A program made the position numbers and the translations under genes. The notes beneath the pieces were generated by a model that was not told the origin of the DNA, searched no databases, and saw only the letters and a program-made list of their open reading frames with translations. This document shows, piece after piece, positions 8,286 through 20,169 of a stretch of 64,000 nucleotides of DNA. The stretch's first letter is position 1. Each line of letters begins with the position of its first letter. Source of the stretch: Bifidobacterium sp. ESL0704 (lineage in GTDB: Bacteria > Actinomycetota > Actinomycetes > Actinomycetales > Bifidobacteriaceae); contig NZ_CP113929.1 in assembly GCF_029392075.1 (NCBI RefSeq), forward strand, positions 1,302,001 through 1,366,000, in the 5' to 3' direction.

Positions 8286-9263
8286 GTGGCAGACATGTTG
8301 AGGATGTTCAATACGATCAACGGGCAGGTCGAACAGATAAACAAGCTGGAAAACGGCTCCTGGGTCTGTTTGTCGAACCCGACCGACGTCGAACTTGCCA
8401 CCGTCTCCTCCCAGACCGGCGTTGATCTGGCCGATTTGCGCGCTCCCTTGGATGACGAGGAACGTTCGCGCGTCGATTCCGAAGACAATTACACCATGAT
8501 CATCGTCGACATCCCTACCGTCGAGCAACGCGACGGACGAGACCATTATGAGACCATCCCGTTGGCCATCATCGTCGCGGCCCATACCATCATCACCGTA
8601 TGCATGCAGGACACGCCGGTGCTCCACCCATTCATGGAAGGCACCATCCGCGGCTTCAACACCTACATGAAGACGCGGTTCGTATTGCAGATTCTTTATC
8701 GCAATGCCACCATGTACCTGCGCTACCTGCGCATCATCGACCGCAGCTCCGACAATCTCGAACTGAAACTCCAGCACTCGATGCAGAACCGCGAGATCCT
8801 GCAGCTGCTGGAACTGTCGAAGACCTTGGTCTATTTCACCACGAGCCTCAAATCCAACGAAATCGTGATGGAAAAGCTGAGGGTGACCGAAAAACTCAAC
8901 TCGCTGACCCACATCAAGCAGTACCCCGAGGACGAAGACCTCCTGGACGACGTCATCACCGAAAACAAGCAGGCCATCGAGATGGCGAACATCTACAGCG
9001 GCGTCCTTGCGAACATGACCGACGCCTCCGCCTCGATCGTCTCCAACAACCTCAACAATGTGATGAGGATCTTCACCATCATCTCCATCGTCCTGTCGAT
9101 CCCGACGCTGATCTTCTCGATGTACGGCATGAACTTCCAGCAGGGTATGTTCGGCATGCCTTTCACCAACTCGCGCTGGGGCTTTTTCATCGTCGTGGCC
9201 ATCTCGATGGTCATCACCGGGCTCGTGGCGTGGTGGCTGACGCGCTCCAGACTCTTCAAGTAG
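8286..9263 (+). CDS. CorA-family divalent metal ion transporter
   Basis: A 325-residue protein with a soluble N-terminal domain, a long helical region (about 150-255) and two C-terminal membrane spans. The first span ends with YGMNF, the invariant Gly-Met-Asn selectivity motif of CorA channels. These form pentamers that admit Mg2+ (also Co2+ or Ni2+). The start is either GTG 8286 or ATG 8295 (MLRMFN); the AAAGG upstream sits slightly too close to GTG and slightly far from ATG, so the first three residues are uncertain. It lies 7 bases before the solute-binding lipoprotein and may share its transcript. Confidence 0.9.
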   Translation: MADMLRMFNTINGQVEQINKLENGSWVCLSNPTDVELATVSSQTGVDLADLRAPLDDEERSRVDSEDNYTMIIVDIPTVEQRDGRDHYETIPLAIIVAAHTIITVCMQDTPVLHPFMEGTIRGFNTYMKTRFVLQILYRNATMYLRYLRIIDRSSDNLELKLQHSMQNREILQLLELSKTLVYFTTSLKSNEIVMEKLRVTEKLNSLTHIKQYPEDEDLLDDVITENKQAIEMANIYSGVLANMTDASASIVSNNLNNVMRIFTIISIVLSIPTLIFSMYGMNFQQGMFGMPFTNSRWGFFIVVAISMVITGLVAWWLTRSRLFK

Positions 9264-9270
9264 GTTTTCG

Positions 9271-10206
9271 ATGCGACGGTTACGATTGAGGTTCAGGGCT
9301 TCTTCAGCTAAAAAAGACGTTCGCCGGTATCTCAGGGCATCGCTTGCGCTGGTTTGCGGCGTCGGTCTGCTATGCTCGGCTTCCGCTTGCGGGGTGGCCC
9401 AGACACCGCCTTCCGCCGATATCCCCGAGGGGCCGACCATCGTCATCGCCGTTCCTGGCGACGAGCTGGGACTCGGCTACGAGCATGAAGGCCAATACTC
9501 CGGTTTCGACATCGAGGTCGCCCGCTACGTGGCCCAAAAACTCGGTTATGCACACAAACAGATCGTTTTCAAACCGGTGGACCCCTCTTCCGCAGCCAAG
9601 ACGTTGAAACAATCCAAAGCCGACATGTTCATCTCCGCACTGCCTTCCGTCACGACCCACGACGCGGGGAAACGGTTCGGGACATCAAAGCCGTATCTCA
9701 CCGATCCATTGGGGCTTCTGGTGCCGTCACGGCTGCAGCAGGACTTCACCGATATGTCGTCGTTGAGCAACCGGAGCATCTGCACGGTAAAGGGAACGGC
9801 GGATGGGCATAGGCTTTCCTCGGCACTTCCCGGCGTAAGGATTCAGGAGCGCGAGACCTATCCGCAGTGCCTCACCGCTTTGCTTGTGGGCGAAGCGAAT
9901 GCCGTCGCCGCTGACGCGGCCATTCTGCACGGGCTTGCTTCAAGCGTCATCGAGCACGATGTCACGGTTTTGGGTCAAGGGGCTTCGTCATCGTCGGCGC
10001 CTTTGGCCCAAGCGATTGCACGGGTCGCAACGGTTCGCCATGCCGTGATGATCCGTCCCTCGAACGGCGAGCTCACCAGGAAAATCAACACCATTCTGCA
10101 CGATATGGTCAAGGACGGGTCATGGCGAAAAGCCGCCGATGCCATGAGTCACGACATCGACTACACACCCAATCCGACTCTCAACCCTGCAATGGCACAT
10201 CGTTGA
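9271..10206 (+). CDS. Extracellular solute-binding lipoprotein, family 3 type
   Basis: A 311-residue protein with a basic N-terminus, a hydrophobic stretch and a lipobox SASAC with Cys40, so it should be lipid-anchored on the outer face of the membrane. The mature part has the SBP_bac_3 pattern: GYSGFDIEVARYVAQKLGY-like sequence (here QYSGFDIEVARYVA), then FKPVD, a TLKQSKADMFISALPSVT segment and a later domain-2 region. Family 3 proteins bind polar amino acids such as Glu, Gln or Cys for ABC importers. No permease or ATPase gene is nearby, so the partner must be encoded elsewhere or the protein has a sensing role. Confidence 0.82.
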   Translation: MRRLRLRFRASSAKKDVRRYLRASLALVCGVGLLCSASACGVAQTPPSADIPEGPTIVIAVPGDELGLGYEHEGQYSGFDIEVARYVAQKLGYAHKQIVFKPVDPSSAAKTLKQSKADMFISALPSVTTHDAGKRFGTSKPYLTDPLGLLVPSRLQQDFTDMSSLSNRSICTVKGTADGHRLSSALPGVRIQERETYPQCLTALLVGEANAVAADAAILHGLASSVIEHDVTVLGQGASSSSAPLAQAIARVATVRHAVMIRPSNGELTRKINTILHDMVKDGSWRKAADAMSHDIDYTPNPTLNPAMAHR

Positions 10207-10295
10207 GCTTCTCAACATCGCAATGGAACACGGCTGATCCGGGTCGCCGTCTCGTTGACCGGAATTCGGCCGGTATAGCCGGCTCCCGCTGCTTT

Positions 10296-10430
10296 GTGAT
10301 TATCTCTGTATCGTGGGGCAACGTACAGAGATAATCACGTAATCGGGCCGTTTTCTGTGATCATCTCCGCATCTGCGGTCTCAATACGACGGTAATCACA
10401 TTATCGGGTCGTTTTCTGTGATTATCTCTG
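10296..10430. repeat. 61-bp tandem repeat with palindromic arms
   Basis: GTGATYATCTC cores start at 10296, 10357 and 10418, exactly 61 bases apart. The intervening TAATCAC...TCGGG-CGTTTTCT segments repeat with the same spacing. The first unit forms a perfect 15-bp inverted repeat (10296-10310 with 10324-10338). The second pairs only partly, and the third is cut after its left arm. It lies between the lipoprotein and leuS; the first hairpin has no adjacent T run, so it is not a standard terminator. Confidence 0.85.
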
Positions 10431-10545
10431 CAGGTTCTTCAGCATGATACGTGAAATCACTATCCCAACTGCCGGATTCATCGCGGTTCGCCATCGTCGG
10501 TGACCATCTTTCGGAAATGTGTGGGTGTGTGTCCAGTTGAGCCAC

Positions 10546-10559
10546 GATAATTCCTTATT
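10546..10559 (+). promoter_or_regulatory. Possible -10 element for a leaderless leuS transcript
   Basis: GATAAT at 10546-10551 ends 8 bases before the leuS ATG, and no Shine-Dalgarno sequence separates them. The spacing would place the transcription start at or next to the start codon. No good -35 box is seen. Confidence 0.4.
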
Positions 10560-13538
<2,979 letters not shown>

Positions 13539-13605
13539 TCGCCAAACGGTAGTTTCGCCGGCTGTTGCCTGAAATGGCATCGAACGGCATGCGAAGAATC
13601 GTATG

Positions 13606-13639
13606 AAAAGGACACCAGATTAATTCCGGTGTCCTTTTT
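13606..13639 (+). terminator. Intrinsic terminator of leuS
   Basis: GGACACC pairs with GGTGTCC, extended by flanking A/T pairs, and ends in TTTTT at 13635-13639. It lies about 70 bases after the leuS stop. Beyond it, up to the comEA start at 13902, I see no ORF, RNA or convincing promoter. Confidence 0.9.
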
Positions 13640-13901
13640 GCCTATTGAATCACTACCATGAATCCATCATCGCTGAGATGTGCAAACGCGAGAATTGACG
13701 ATGGACAAGATTTGGATTGCTCGTCGAATGGGTTGCGTCTCGGCTTTTTGCTCTGACCGTCACTCGTCCGTGCTTGTGCATGAATGTGGACGGTTCTGCG
13801 GTTGAGGACACGACACGCCTCAAATGTGGATAACCCCTATCATTCGACCACAGTGGCCGTTTCGGCTCGACTTTTGATGCCGGTTCGGTCATGCTTGAAG
13901 T

Positions 13902-14798
13902 ATGGGCATTCATTTCGATGGCAGGGCAATAAGTCAAGACCGGTCTGCGGCCAGGCGGCTGCATTCGTCCGCCGTGTCTTCGGATGGGTCGCAGGCAGTA
14001 CGAATTGGCGAACCCGACGCGGCACTATTGCGCGCGGGTCTCCCTCCTTTACCACCTATCGAAAGCTGGCTCATCGAGCCAGGCGAGGGCCGAGAAAAAC
14101 CCGAGGACAACAGCCGTTCCATAGCTTTCAATGACCAGGATTCAACGCTCGATACGGCAACTGATAATCCCGATTCGACGCTCAAGGAAACCGATTCGGA
14201 CGCACTGGCCGATTCGGATGGGCAGCTGACCGTTCAATCGGCTGCTCAGCGGCAATCCATACCCCGGCTGGTGTTCAAACCCGCGCAGGCGGTGGCTGTG
14301 ATGCTGATACTGATGGCCGCCTTATGCGCAAGCCTGACGATGCTGGTGACCCAGGCGATCAACTACAACAAACAACAAGCTGAAGCCTCATCTTCCGCAA
14401 GCCTCAACGCAGGAACGGCTGCACATGGCCAAGCCGCGAAACGGCAACACGGGAAAGCCTCAAAATCAGACGACGCTTCGCCTTCATCGCAAAGTCCGGG
14501 TAGCGCTGGTAGCGCAGGACAGGGCGGTGGCGCGGCAACGCCGGCGAATCCGTCGGCTGGCACAGGCAAGGCAACAGGGCAGGCCGGGGCTTCGGCCGGT
14601 TCATCCGATCTCGTCAATATCAACACTGCCGATAGCACGCGGCTTCAGCAGATCAAAGGCGTCGGTCCGGTGATGGCGCAGAAAATCATCGACTACCGTT
14701 CGTCGATAGGACGTTTCACAAGCGTCGACCAGCTGCTCAAGGTTTCGGGCATCGGGCAGAAAACGCTTGAAAAGATACGCGGGCAGGTGACGGTCTGA
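13902..14798 (+). CDS. comEA: ComEA-like helix-hairpin-helix DNA-binding protein
   Basis: A 298-residue protein with a cytosolic N-terminal 125 residues, one membrane span (about 128-152), a Ser/Ala/Gly-rich flexible linker, and a C-terminal ComEA domain (about 235-298) starting VNINTADSTRLQQIKGVG and ending LLKVSGIGQKTLEKI, with two helix-hairpin-helix motifs. ComEA holds double-stranded DNA outside the membrane and hands it to the ComEC channel. The unusually long N-terminal cytosolic part is not found in classical ComEA. The last base of its stop codon is the first base of the comEC start, so the two are translationally coupled. The ribosome-binding site is weak. Confidence 0.9.
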   Translation: MGIHFDGRAISQDRSAARRLHSSAVSSDGSQAVRIGEPDAALLRAGLPPLPPIESWLIEPGEGREKPEDNSRSIAFNDQDSTLDTATDNPDSTLKETDSDALADSDGQLTVQSAAQRQSIPRLVFKPAQAVAVMLILMAALCASLTMLVTQAINYNKQQAEASSSASLNAGTAAHGQAAKRQHGKASKSDDASPSSQSPGSAGSAGQGGGAATPANPSAGTGKATGQAGASAGSSDLVNINTADSTRLQQIKGVGPVMAQKIIDYRSSIGRFTSVDQLLKVSGIGQKTLEKIRGQVTV

Positions 14799-16831
14799 TG
14801 AACGATGTGCATACTCCCGTCGGGGGAGAACAGGGCAGCAGGGACTGGCGGATGCTGCCGGTGGCGTTATGCGTATGGGGCATCGAATTGGCTTCGCACA
14901 CGGTCTTTGTTCTGTACACCGAGCGACAGAACGATCCGTATTCGCTAGGCCAGGGAGCCGCCGGCTCCAGTGATTGCACGTCGTCGAATCCTGTATTTGC
15001 CGCAGTGACGGGCCGCTTGATGCGGCCATCGGTCGGTGGAATCGTTCTTTCGGCAGCCTTATTGCTGCTGTTGGCTGTGTTGGTCGTTTTGCTCGCGCTG
15101 TCCCTGCACTGGTTCGGTCGCAACGCCGGGCATTCGCACGACTCGCTGCGCTGTTGCCCGCTTTCCGAATCCGCTGTCTGCCGACCTCCCGGGATTCATT
15201 GGCAGCGGCAATCCGGACAAGGGAAGCATACTCGCATTCCGACCACATCGGCCAGAACCGATCATTGCGCAGCGAATGGGAACAAGGCGGCAACGGCATC
15301 ATATCCTTCCCAGTCCGCAATCCGACTGATAGTGCGTCAATCGCGTGGCAACAGGACGGTATGGGCGGCGGTGTTCATATGCTCGGCTCTGACAGCCATG
15401 ATCGTCTCGCTGAATGCCGAGGCCATCGCATATCGAGATCCGGCGACGGCCGTTGTCCGAAACGGCGAAAGCAGGATTGACGCGACGCTGCGCCTCGATT
15501 CTCCGGTTACTGCGGCAGGTTCGTGGCAGGCGGATTGCCAGGCCGATGCGCATCTCATCGGTTTCGTACACGACGGCATCGCGCAGGCCAGCAGGTCGCG
15601 TATCGTCCTGTACGCCGACAAACCGGTGTGCGGCAAGCTTGCAGACGGGCAGACCATAACGACTTCGGGCATATTGCAAAACGCCCGGTATGGTCGGCGT
15701 CCGATCTGGCTGACTGCGGATGTCGACGCCGATACGCGTGTGGTCGAACAGGCTCCGCCCGTCAGCCGGTTTGTGGATTCCATGCAACGTTCCTTCTTCT
15801 CGGTGACCCAGGGACTTTCCGACCAAGGACGTGTGCTCGTCCCGGGGCTGACCATCGGTCTTTTAGGACAGGATTTCATGGGGACGACCGCGAGCGGCCA
15901 AGAACCCGTCAACGCGACGTTCGCCAAACTGCTGGAAATGCATTTCAAGGACTCCGGCATCATGCATCTGATGGCCGTTTCGGGCGGGCATTTCGCGTTG
16001 ATCGGCAGTCTGATACGTTCCGGCTGCGCCCGGTTCCTGCTGCCGCGTCAGATGGTGGCGGTGCTGACGGTGATGGCATATGCTGCGCTCGCGAGCGCCA
16101 TGTTCCCATCCGACTCGGTGATGCGGGCGCTTCTCATGGGTGTCTTCTCCTCCTTGGCGTTGTTCGTCGGGCGCAGGGCTCAGGCGATCAGCGCACTGTG
16201 TTGGACCGTCATTCTCACCTTGCTGCTCAATCCCGCGATGGCGAGAAGTTACGGCTTCGCCCTGTCTTGCGCCTCGGTGCTGGGCATTGTGCTGTGCTCC
16301 GGCCCTATGGCCAAGCGTCTTTCAGCGGTGTTGCCGGCATTCCTCGCCAACGGCACGTCGGTGACCCTTGCCGCCCAGCTGTTCACCCTGCCGATACAGG
16401 TGCTGATGACCCCGACATTGCCGTTGCTTTCGGTTCCCGCCAACCTCGTAGTCGCCCCGTTCGTGGATTTCTCCACGCTTACCGGATTGGCGGGCCTGGC
16501 GCTTTCGCCGTTGGCTCCGCATCTGGCGTTCGTGTTCGTGTGGCTCTCCAGTTGCGGGACGTCGGTGATGCAATGGTGCGCGGATACCATAGGCGGCTCG
16601 CCGACCGCCACCATGCCTTGGGCCGGTGGGGCCGCAGGGGCATTGACGGTGGTCGCCTGCGAAGTCGGCATGGTGCTGCTGGTCAAAACCGCGTCCGCGT
16701 TGGCAGGTAAGAGCGATAAGGAAGATTCCGTGAACGGTCACGAGAGTCGTTTCAAGGGTTTGCGGAACAAGGGGGCGGTATGGTTCAAGGAAACCGAACA
16801 GATGTTCGAACGGCTTGGTGATTCGAGCTGA
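14798..16831 (+). CDS. comEC: ComEC/Rec2-type DNA uptake channel protein
   Basis: A 677-residue polytopic membrane protein with the Competence domain signature HLMAVSGGHFALIGSL around residue 387, then about seven spans. ComEC forms the inner-membrane pore through which single-stranded transforming DNA enters. The metallo-beta-lactamase domain present at the C-terminus of Bacillus ComEC is absent; the protein ends with a 45-residue polar tail after the last spans. An N-terminal portion has two hydrophobic segments (about 18-35 and 82-108). It directly follows comEA and precedes holA in the same direction. Confidence 0.9.
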   Translation: MNDVHTPVGGEQGSRDWRMLPVALCVWGIELASHTVFVLYTERQNDPYSLGQGAAGSSDCTSSNPVFAAVTGRLMRPSVGGIVLSAALLLLLAVLVVLLALSLHWFGRNAGHSHDSLRCCPLSESAVCRPPGIHWQRQSGQGKHTRIPTTSARTDHCAANGNKAATASYPSQSAIRLIVRQSRGNRTVWAAVFICSALTAMIVSLNAEAIAYRDPATAVVRNGESRIDATLRLDSPVTAAGSWQADCQADAHLIGFVHDGIAQASRSRIVLYADKPVCGKLADGQTITTSGILQNARYGRRPIWLTADVDADTRVVEQAPPVSRFVDSMQRSFFSVTQGLSDQGRVLVPGLTIGLLGQDFMGTTASGQEPVNATFAKLLEMHFKDSGIMHLMAVSGGHFALIGSLIRSGCARFLLPRQMVAVLTVMAYAALASAMFPSDSVMRALLMGVFSSLALFVGRRAQAISALCWTVILTLLLNPAMARSYGFALSCASVLGIVLCSGPMAKRLSAVLPAFLANGTSVTLAAQLFTLPIQVLMTPTLPLLSVPANLVVAPFVDFSTLTGLAGLALSPLAPHLAFVFVWLSSCGTSVMQWCADTIGGSPTATMPWAGGAAGALTVVACEVGMVLLVKTASALAGKSDKEDSVNGHESRFKGLRNKGAVWFKETEQMFERLGDSS

Positions 16832-16944
16832 GCGGAGAGACACGGCGTATGTCCAGCTGTGCCACCACATTGAATATCATAGAAAGTCGTAGAGGTCTCG
16901 CCGTGATGCGGCCGGACCGGGTAATCGGAAAGAATCGAGGAATG

Positions 16945-17940
16945 ATGGCCGGAAAACGAGCCCGACGGCGAACCCGGTTCGTGTTGGTCGTCGGAGGAGA
17001 CGAGTTCCTCAACGAGCAAGAGGTACGCGATTGCCGTGACGAGGCCGCAAAGAACGATCCGGAAGCAGAGATCGTCGAACTCGATGCGGGCGAGGCGAGC
17101 CGATACGACTTCGACGAGGCCGTGAGCCCGTCGCTGCTGAGCTCGAGCTCGATTGTCATCATCCGCCACATCCAGAATTCCGAGGACGCGTTGACCGACA
17201 CCATGGTCGATTACTGCACGTCCATGGCCAAGGACCCTTCCACTGCGGCGGGAACGGTCATCGCACAGCATGACGGCGGGCAGAAAGGCAAGAGAATCAT
17301 CGACAGGCTCACCAAGGCGGGAGCCGAAAAAAAGGCGGTTCCCGATCTCAAGCGTGCCGACGCCAAGCTGAACTTCGTCATCCAATGCTTCGAGCGCCGC
17401 AAACGCCGCGTCGACCCGGCCGCAGCCCAACAGCTGGTCGCCGTGCTGGGGGAGAAGACCGGTGAGCTCGCCGCCATGTGCGAGCAGCTGTGCTTCGATT
17501 TCGACGACGACCCCATCGGTCTCGAGCTGGTCGACCAATACCTGACCGGCAACGCCGAGGTCACCGGATTCGCAGTGGCCGATGCGGCGCTGAACGGCAA
17601 TGACGCCAAGGCCATCATCAACATGCGCGCCGCCGTCGCGCAAGGCACCGATCCCATTGCTCTGGTCGGCGCTCTGGCGATGAAACTGCGGACGTTGGCC
17701 AAGGCTTCCGCGCTACGTTCCGGCAGCATATCCCAAGCCGAGGCAAAGACCAATCCATGGGTCCTGCGCAACGCCACCCGGCAACTCGGCGGATGGACAT
17801 CCGCGGGGCTTTCCAGATGCATCCAGACGCTGGCATGGGCCGACGAACAGAACAAGACCAACGGGGGAGACCCGATGTATGCGCTGGAGCGTTCCATCGA
17901 ACTGATCAGCCACAAAGGACATATGACAAATGAACGATGA
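16945..17940 (+). CDS. holA: DNA polymerase III delta subunit
   Basis: A 331-residue protein of the HolA family, the clamp-loader subunit that opens the sliding clamp. The opening FVLVVGGDEFLNEQEVR matches the family start, followed by an AAA+-like core without functional Walker motifs and an all-helical C-terminal collar domain (VLRNATRQLGGWTSAGLSRCIQTLAWAD). comEC-holA adjacency is common in bacteria. Two adjacent ATGs (16942, 16945) follow a GAGGA box, and a longer reading from 16906 or 16849 is possible; I chose 16945 by spacing. The 3' end overlaps tsaE by 11 bases. Confidence 0.9.
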   Translation: MAGKRARRRTRFVLVVGGDEFLNEQEVRDCRDEAAKNDPEAEIVELDAGEASRYDFDEAVSPSLLSSSSIVIIRHIQNSEDALTDTMVDYCTSMAKDPSTAAGTVIAQHDGGQKGKRIIDRLTKAGAEKKAVPDLKRADAKLNFVIQCFERRKRRVDPAAAQQLVAVLGEKTGELAAMCEQLCFDFDDDPIGLELVDQYLTGNAEVTGFAVADAALNGNDAKAIINMRAAVAQGTDPIALVGALAMKLRTLAKASALRSGSISQAEAKTNPWVLRNATRQLGGWTSAGLSRCIQTLAWADEQNKTNGGDPMYALERSIELISHKGHMTNER

Positions 17941-18526
17941 ATCTCGCTATACCGTCGAAGTGCCGACCGGCACCGATATGCAGGCTCTTGGAGCGAAGGT
18001 GTCCGCGTGCGTGCGAGGCGGCGATGTTTTGCTGCTTTCAGGACCGTTGGGGGCAGGCAAGACCACCTTCGCGCAAGGTTTCGGAGCCGGCCTGCATATT
18101 CAGGAACCCATCGTTTCCCCGACCTTCACCATCGCCCGGGAACTTGACGGGCGTTTTGCCGACGGCACCCCCGCGCATCTGGTACACGTCGACGCGTACC
18201 GGCTTGGAGGCAACGCCTACGCACCCGGCCAGGACACGGTCGACCGGCTCCTTGATGAACTCGAATCGTTGGGGCTTGACGAGGAGCTTGAAGATCCGGG
18301 CGAGCATACGCTGGTCCTCATGGAATGGGGGGAGCAGATGGCCTCCGCGTTTGCCCAGGAACGTCTTGAGGTGCATATCGAACGTCCGCTTGACCGGCAG
18401 GCACTCGCCGAAGAAGCCCAAGACTGGCAAACGGAGCTGACAGGCGACGGCATGCGTACGGTGGCCTTCGTTCCGGTCGGTGAACGCTGGAAGGATTTCG
18501 GCCGCCAACTCGACGCGTTGCGATAG
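17930..18526 (+). CDS. tsaE: tRNA threonylcarbamoyladenosine biosynthesis ATPase TsaE
   Basis: A 198-residue protein with the P-loop GPLGAGKTT at residues 38-46, the SPTFTIAREL switch region and the LVHVDAYRL motif of TsaE. TsaE binds the TsaB-TsaD dimer and uses ATP to reset it during synthesis of t6A at position 37 of tRNAs reading ANN codons. A roughly 20-residue insertion (around 90-115) separates the VDAYRL and LMEWGEQ motifs. It overlaps holA by 11 bases and is followed by tsaB, rimI and tsaD. Confidence 0.95.
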   Translation: MNDESRYTVEVPTGTDMQALGAKVSACVRGGDVLLLSGPLGAGKTTFAQGFGAGLHIQEPIVSPTFTIARELDGRFADGTPAHLVHVDAYRLGGNAYAPGQDTVDRLLDELESLGLDEELEDPGEHTLVLMEWGEQMASAFAQERLEVHIERPLDRQALAEEAQDWQTELTGDGMRTVAFVPVGERWKDFGRQLDALR

Positions 18527-18648
18527 TCAAGACCGTGCCGGAACTCAGCGGTTATGTCGACGATGTACAGTTGCAACGGCATGAATCCTGATGTCCGGCG
18601 ATCGAACAGTCATCGGCCGGATGACAATCAATGGTAGGAGCGGCAAAT

Positions 18649-19578
18649 ATGGCGAACACACTGGTCATAGACACCTCGTTCGGTTCGACGGTAGGCGTCT
18701 TGGGACACGAGCCGATCGTGGAAACCGATTCACGTACCCATGTCGAAAAGCTGCAGGTCAATATCGGCACGGCCGTGGGCTCGGCGGGGCTCGCGCCCGG
18801 CGAGCTTGACCGGATTGTCGTCGGTGTCGGACCGGCGCCATTTACCGGGCTCCGCGCCGGAATCGTCGCGGCGAAGGCCATCGCATACGCCACCGGCGCG
18901 CAATTGCTCGGCGCCGACGTCCTCGAGCCGCAGGCATGGATGATGAAACTGAAACGCCAAGGTGATGACCGGCTTGCCGATTGCGGTTTTCTCGCCACGA
19001 CGGGAAAGACTGCAGGCGAGCAACATACACGTCATCTGACTCTGGCCGTCAACGACGCCCGTCGACGTCAGCTGTATTTCGCCCTTTATGCCGATGAAGA
19101 GAACAAAGCCGAGGGGGAACACAAGAAGCCCGAATCCGCTGTCGCAGGCGAGCGGCCGTTTGTCTTCACGGCAGTCACTATGGACATCGATTATCCGCAA
19201 CATATCGTCGAACGGGTCCTGAAGGCCATTGAGGGGTTGGATGGCGTTGGTGCCGCCGGTGAATACCGTATCGACATCGTCGGCCATGGTGCCTCGAAAT
19301 ACGATGAGGCCTGGCAGGGATTCGGCGAATCATTGGGGCAGGTCATCGACCATTCCGTGTTGGATGCCGGGGCAGCAGGCCTACAGATTTTCACTGATTG
19401 CACCCTGGCAAGCAACGGTTTCGACATTGCAGCATCGAACGATGCCGAGGCGATATCGGATAACGGCAATAAGAACGGTATACGGCCGGTAGAACCGCTC
19501 TATCTGCGCCGTCCGGACGTCTCCGTGCCCAATCCCTTGAAGCATGTGCTGAACCATGCCGGCGCCACGAAAGCCTGA
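18649..19578 (+). CDS. tsaB: tRNA threonylcarbamoyladenosine biosynthesis protein TsaB
   Basis: A 309-residue actin-fold protein that pairs with TsaD and TsaE in t6A synthesis. The start NTLVIDTSFG and the GVGPAPFTGLRAGIVAAKAIAYATG segment are the TsaB signatures. It is longer than the E. coli protein (about 230), with extra polar stretches near 120-175. Start chosen at the ATG at 18649, nine bases after AGGAG; an ATG 18 bases upstream is less well placed. It is followed 6 bases later by rimI. Confidence 0.93.
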   Translation: MANTLVIDTSFGSTVGVLGHEPIVETDSRTHVEKLQVNIGTAVGSAGLAPGELDRIVVGVGPAPFTGLRAGIVAAKAIAYATGAQLLGADVLEPQAWMMKLKRQGDDRLADCGFLATTGKTAGEQHTRHLTLAVNDARRRQLYFALYADEENKAEGEHKKPESAVAGERPFVFTAVTMDIDYPQHIVERVLKAIEGLDGVGAAGEYRIDIVGHGASKYDEAWQGFGESLGQVIDHSVLDAGAAGLQIFTDCTLASNGFDIAASNDAEAISDNGNKNGIRPVEPLYLRRPDVSVPNPLKHVLNHAGATKA

Positions 19579-19584
19579 CGGTAC

Positions 19585-20169
19585 ATGATCGTCGATTTCG
19601 GTGAGCTTGATCAGCAATGGGCCCTGCGGTCCGCGCTTGGGCTCGAGACCGAGCTTTTCGGTGCCCAGGCTTGGGACATTCAGACGCTTCGCACCGAGAT
19701 AACGGACACGTCACGAACCTATCTGGCCGATATCGTCGAGGGATCCGGTGCCGCCACGACGCCAGATGCCGATGGCCGTGGAACCGATGGCGGGAGTGCA
19801 TTCGCCCCACCGTCCACGACCGCCTTGGCGATGCGCGGTTACGCCGGCATATGGCACGCCGACGCCCGGGCCGAGATCATGACTATCGGCGTCGGGAAAC
19901 GGTTCCAACGCAAGGGCGTCGCCAGGAACCTTCTCGACGCATTGATCAGCCGTGCACGGCATTGCGATGTTCGTCGCATCACCCTGGAGGTCCGTGTCGA
20001 CAACGAGCCGGCGAAACGGCTCTATCGCTCACGTGGCTTTGAGGGTATCGGCCTGCTGCGGCATTACTATCAACCCGAAAACATCGATGCCGTCGAAATG
20101 GCCTTGGACCTCGAAACGCATATCATGGGATTCGGCAGCGTCAAAGAGAATATGGAGCAAAAGCAATGA
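19585..20169 (+). CDS. rimI: Ribosomal-protein-alanine N-acetyltransferase RimI-like
   Basis: A 194-residue GNAT-fold acetyltransferase. The acetyl-CoA binding motif appears as GVGKRFQRKGVARNLLDAL (Q/R-x-x-G-x-A type), followed by ITLEVRVDNEPAKRLYRSRGFEGIG, the motif B region typical of RimI. RimI acetylates the N-terminal alanine of ribosomal protein S18. A loop of about 25 residues (near 55-80) carries a Gly/Asp/Ala-rich insert. Location between tsaB and tsaD is the standard arrangement in actinobacteria; the stop overlaps the tsaD start by 4 bases. Confidence 0.9.
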   Translation: MIVDFGELDQQWALRSALGLETELFGAQAWDIQTLRTEITDTSRTYLADIVEGSGAATTPDADGRGTDGGSAFAPPSTTALAMRGYAGIWHADARAEIMTIGVGKRFQRKGVARNLLDALISRARHCDVRRITLEVRVDNEPAKRLYRSRGFEGIGLLRHYYQPENIDAVEMALDLETHIMGFGSVKENMEQKQ

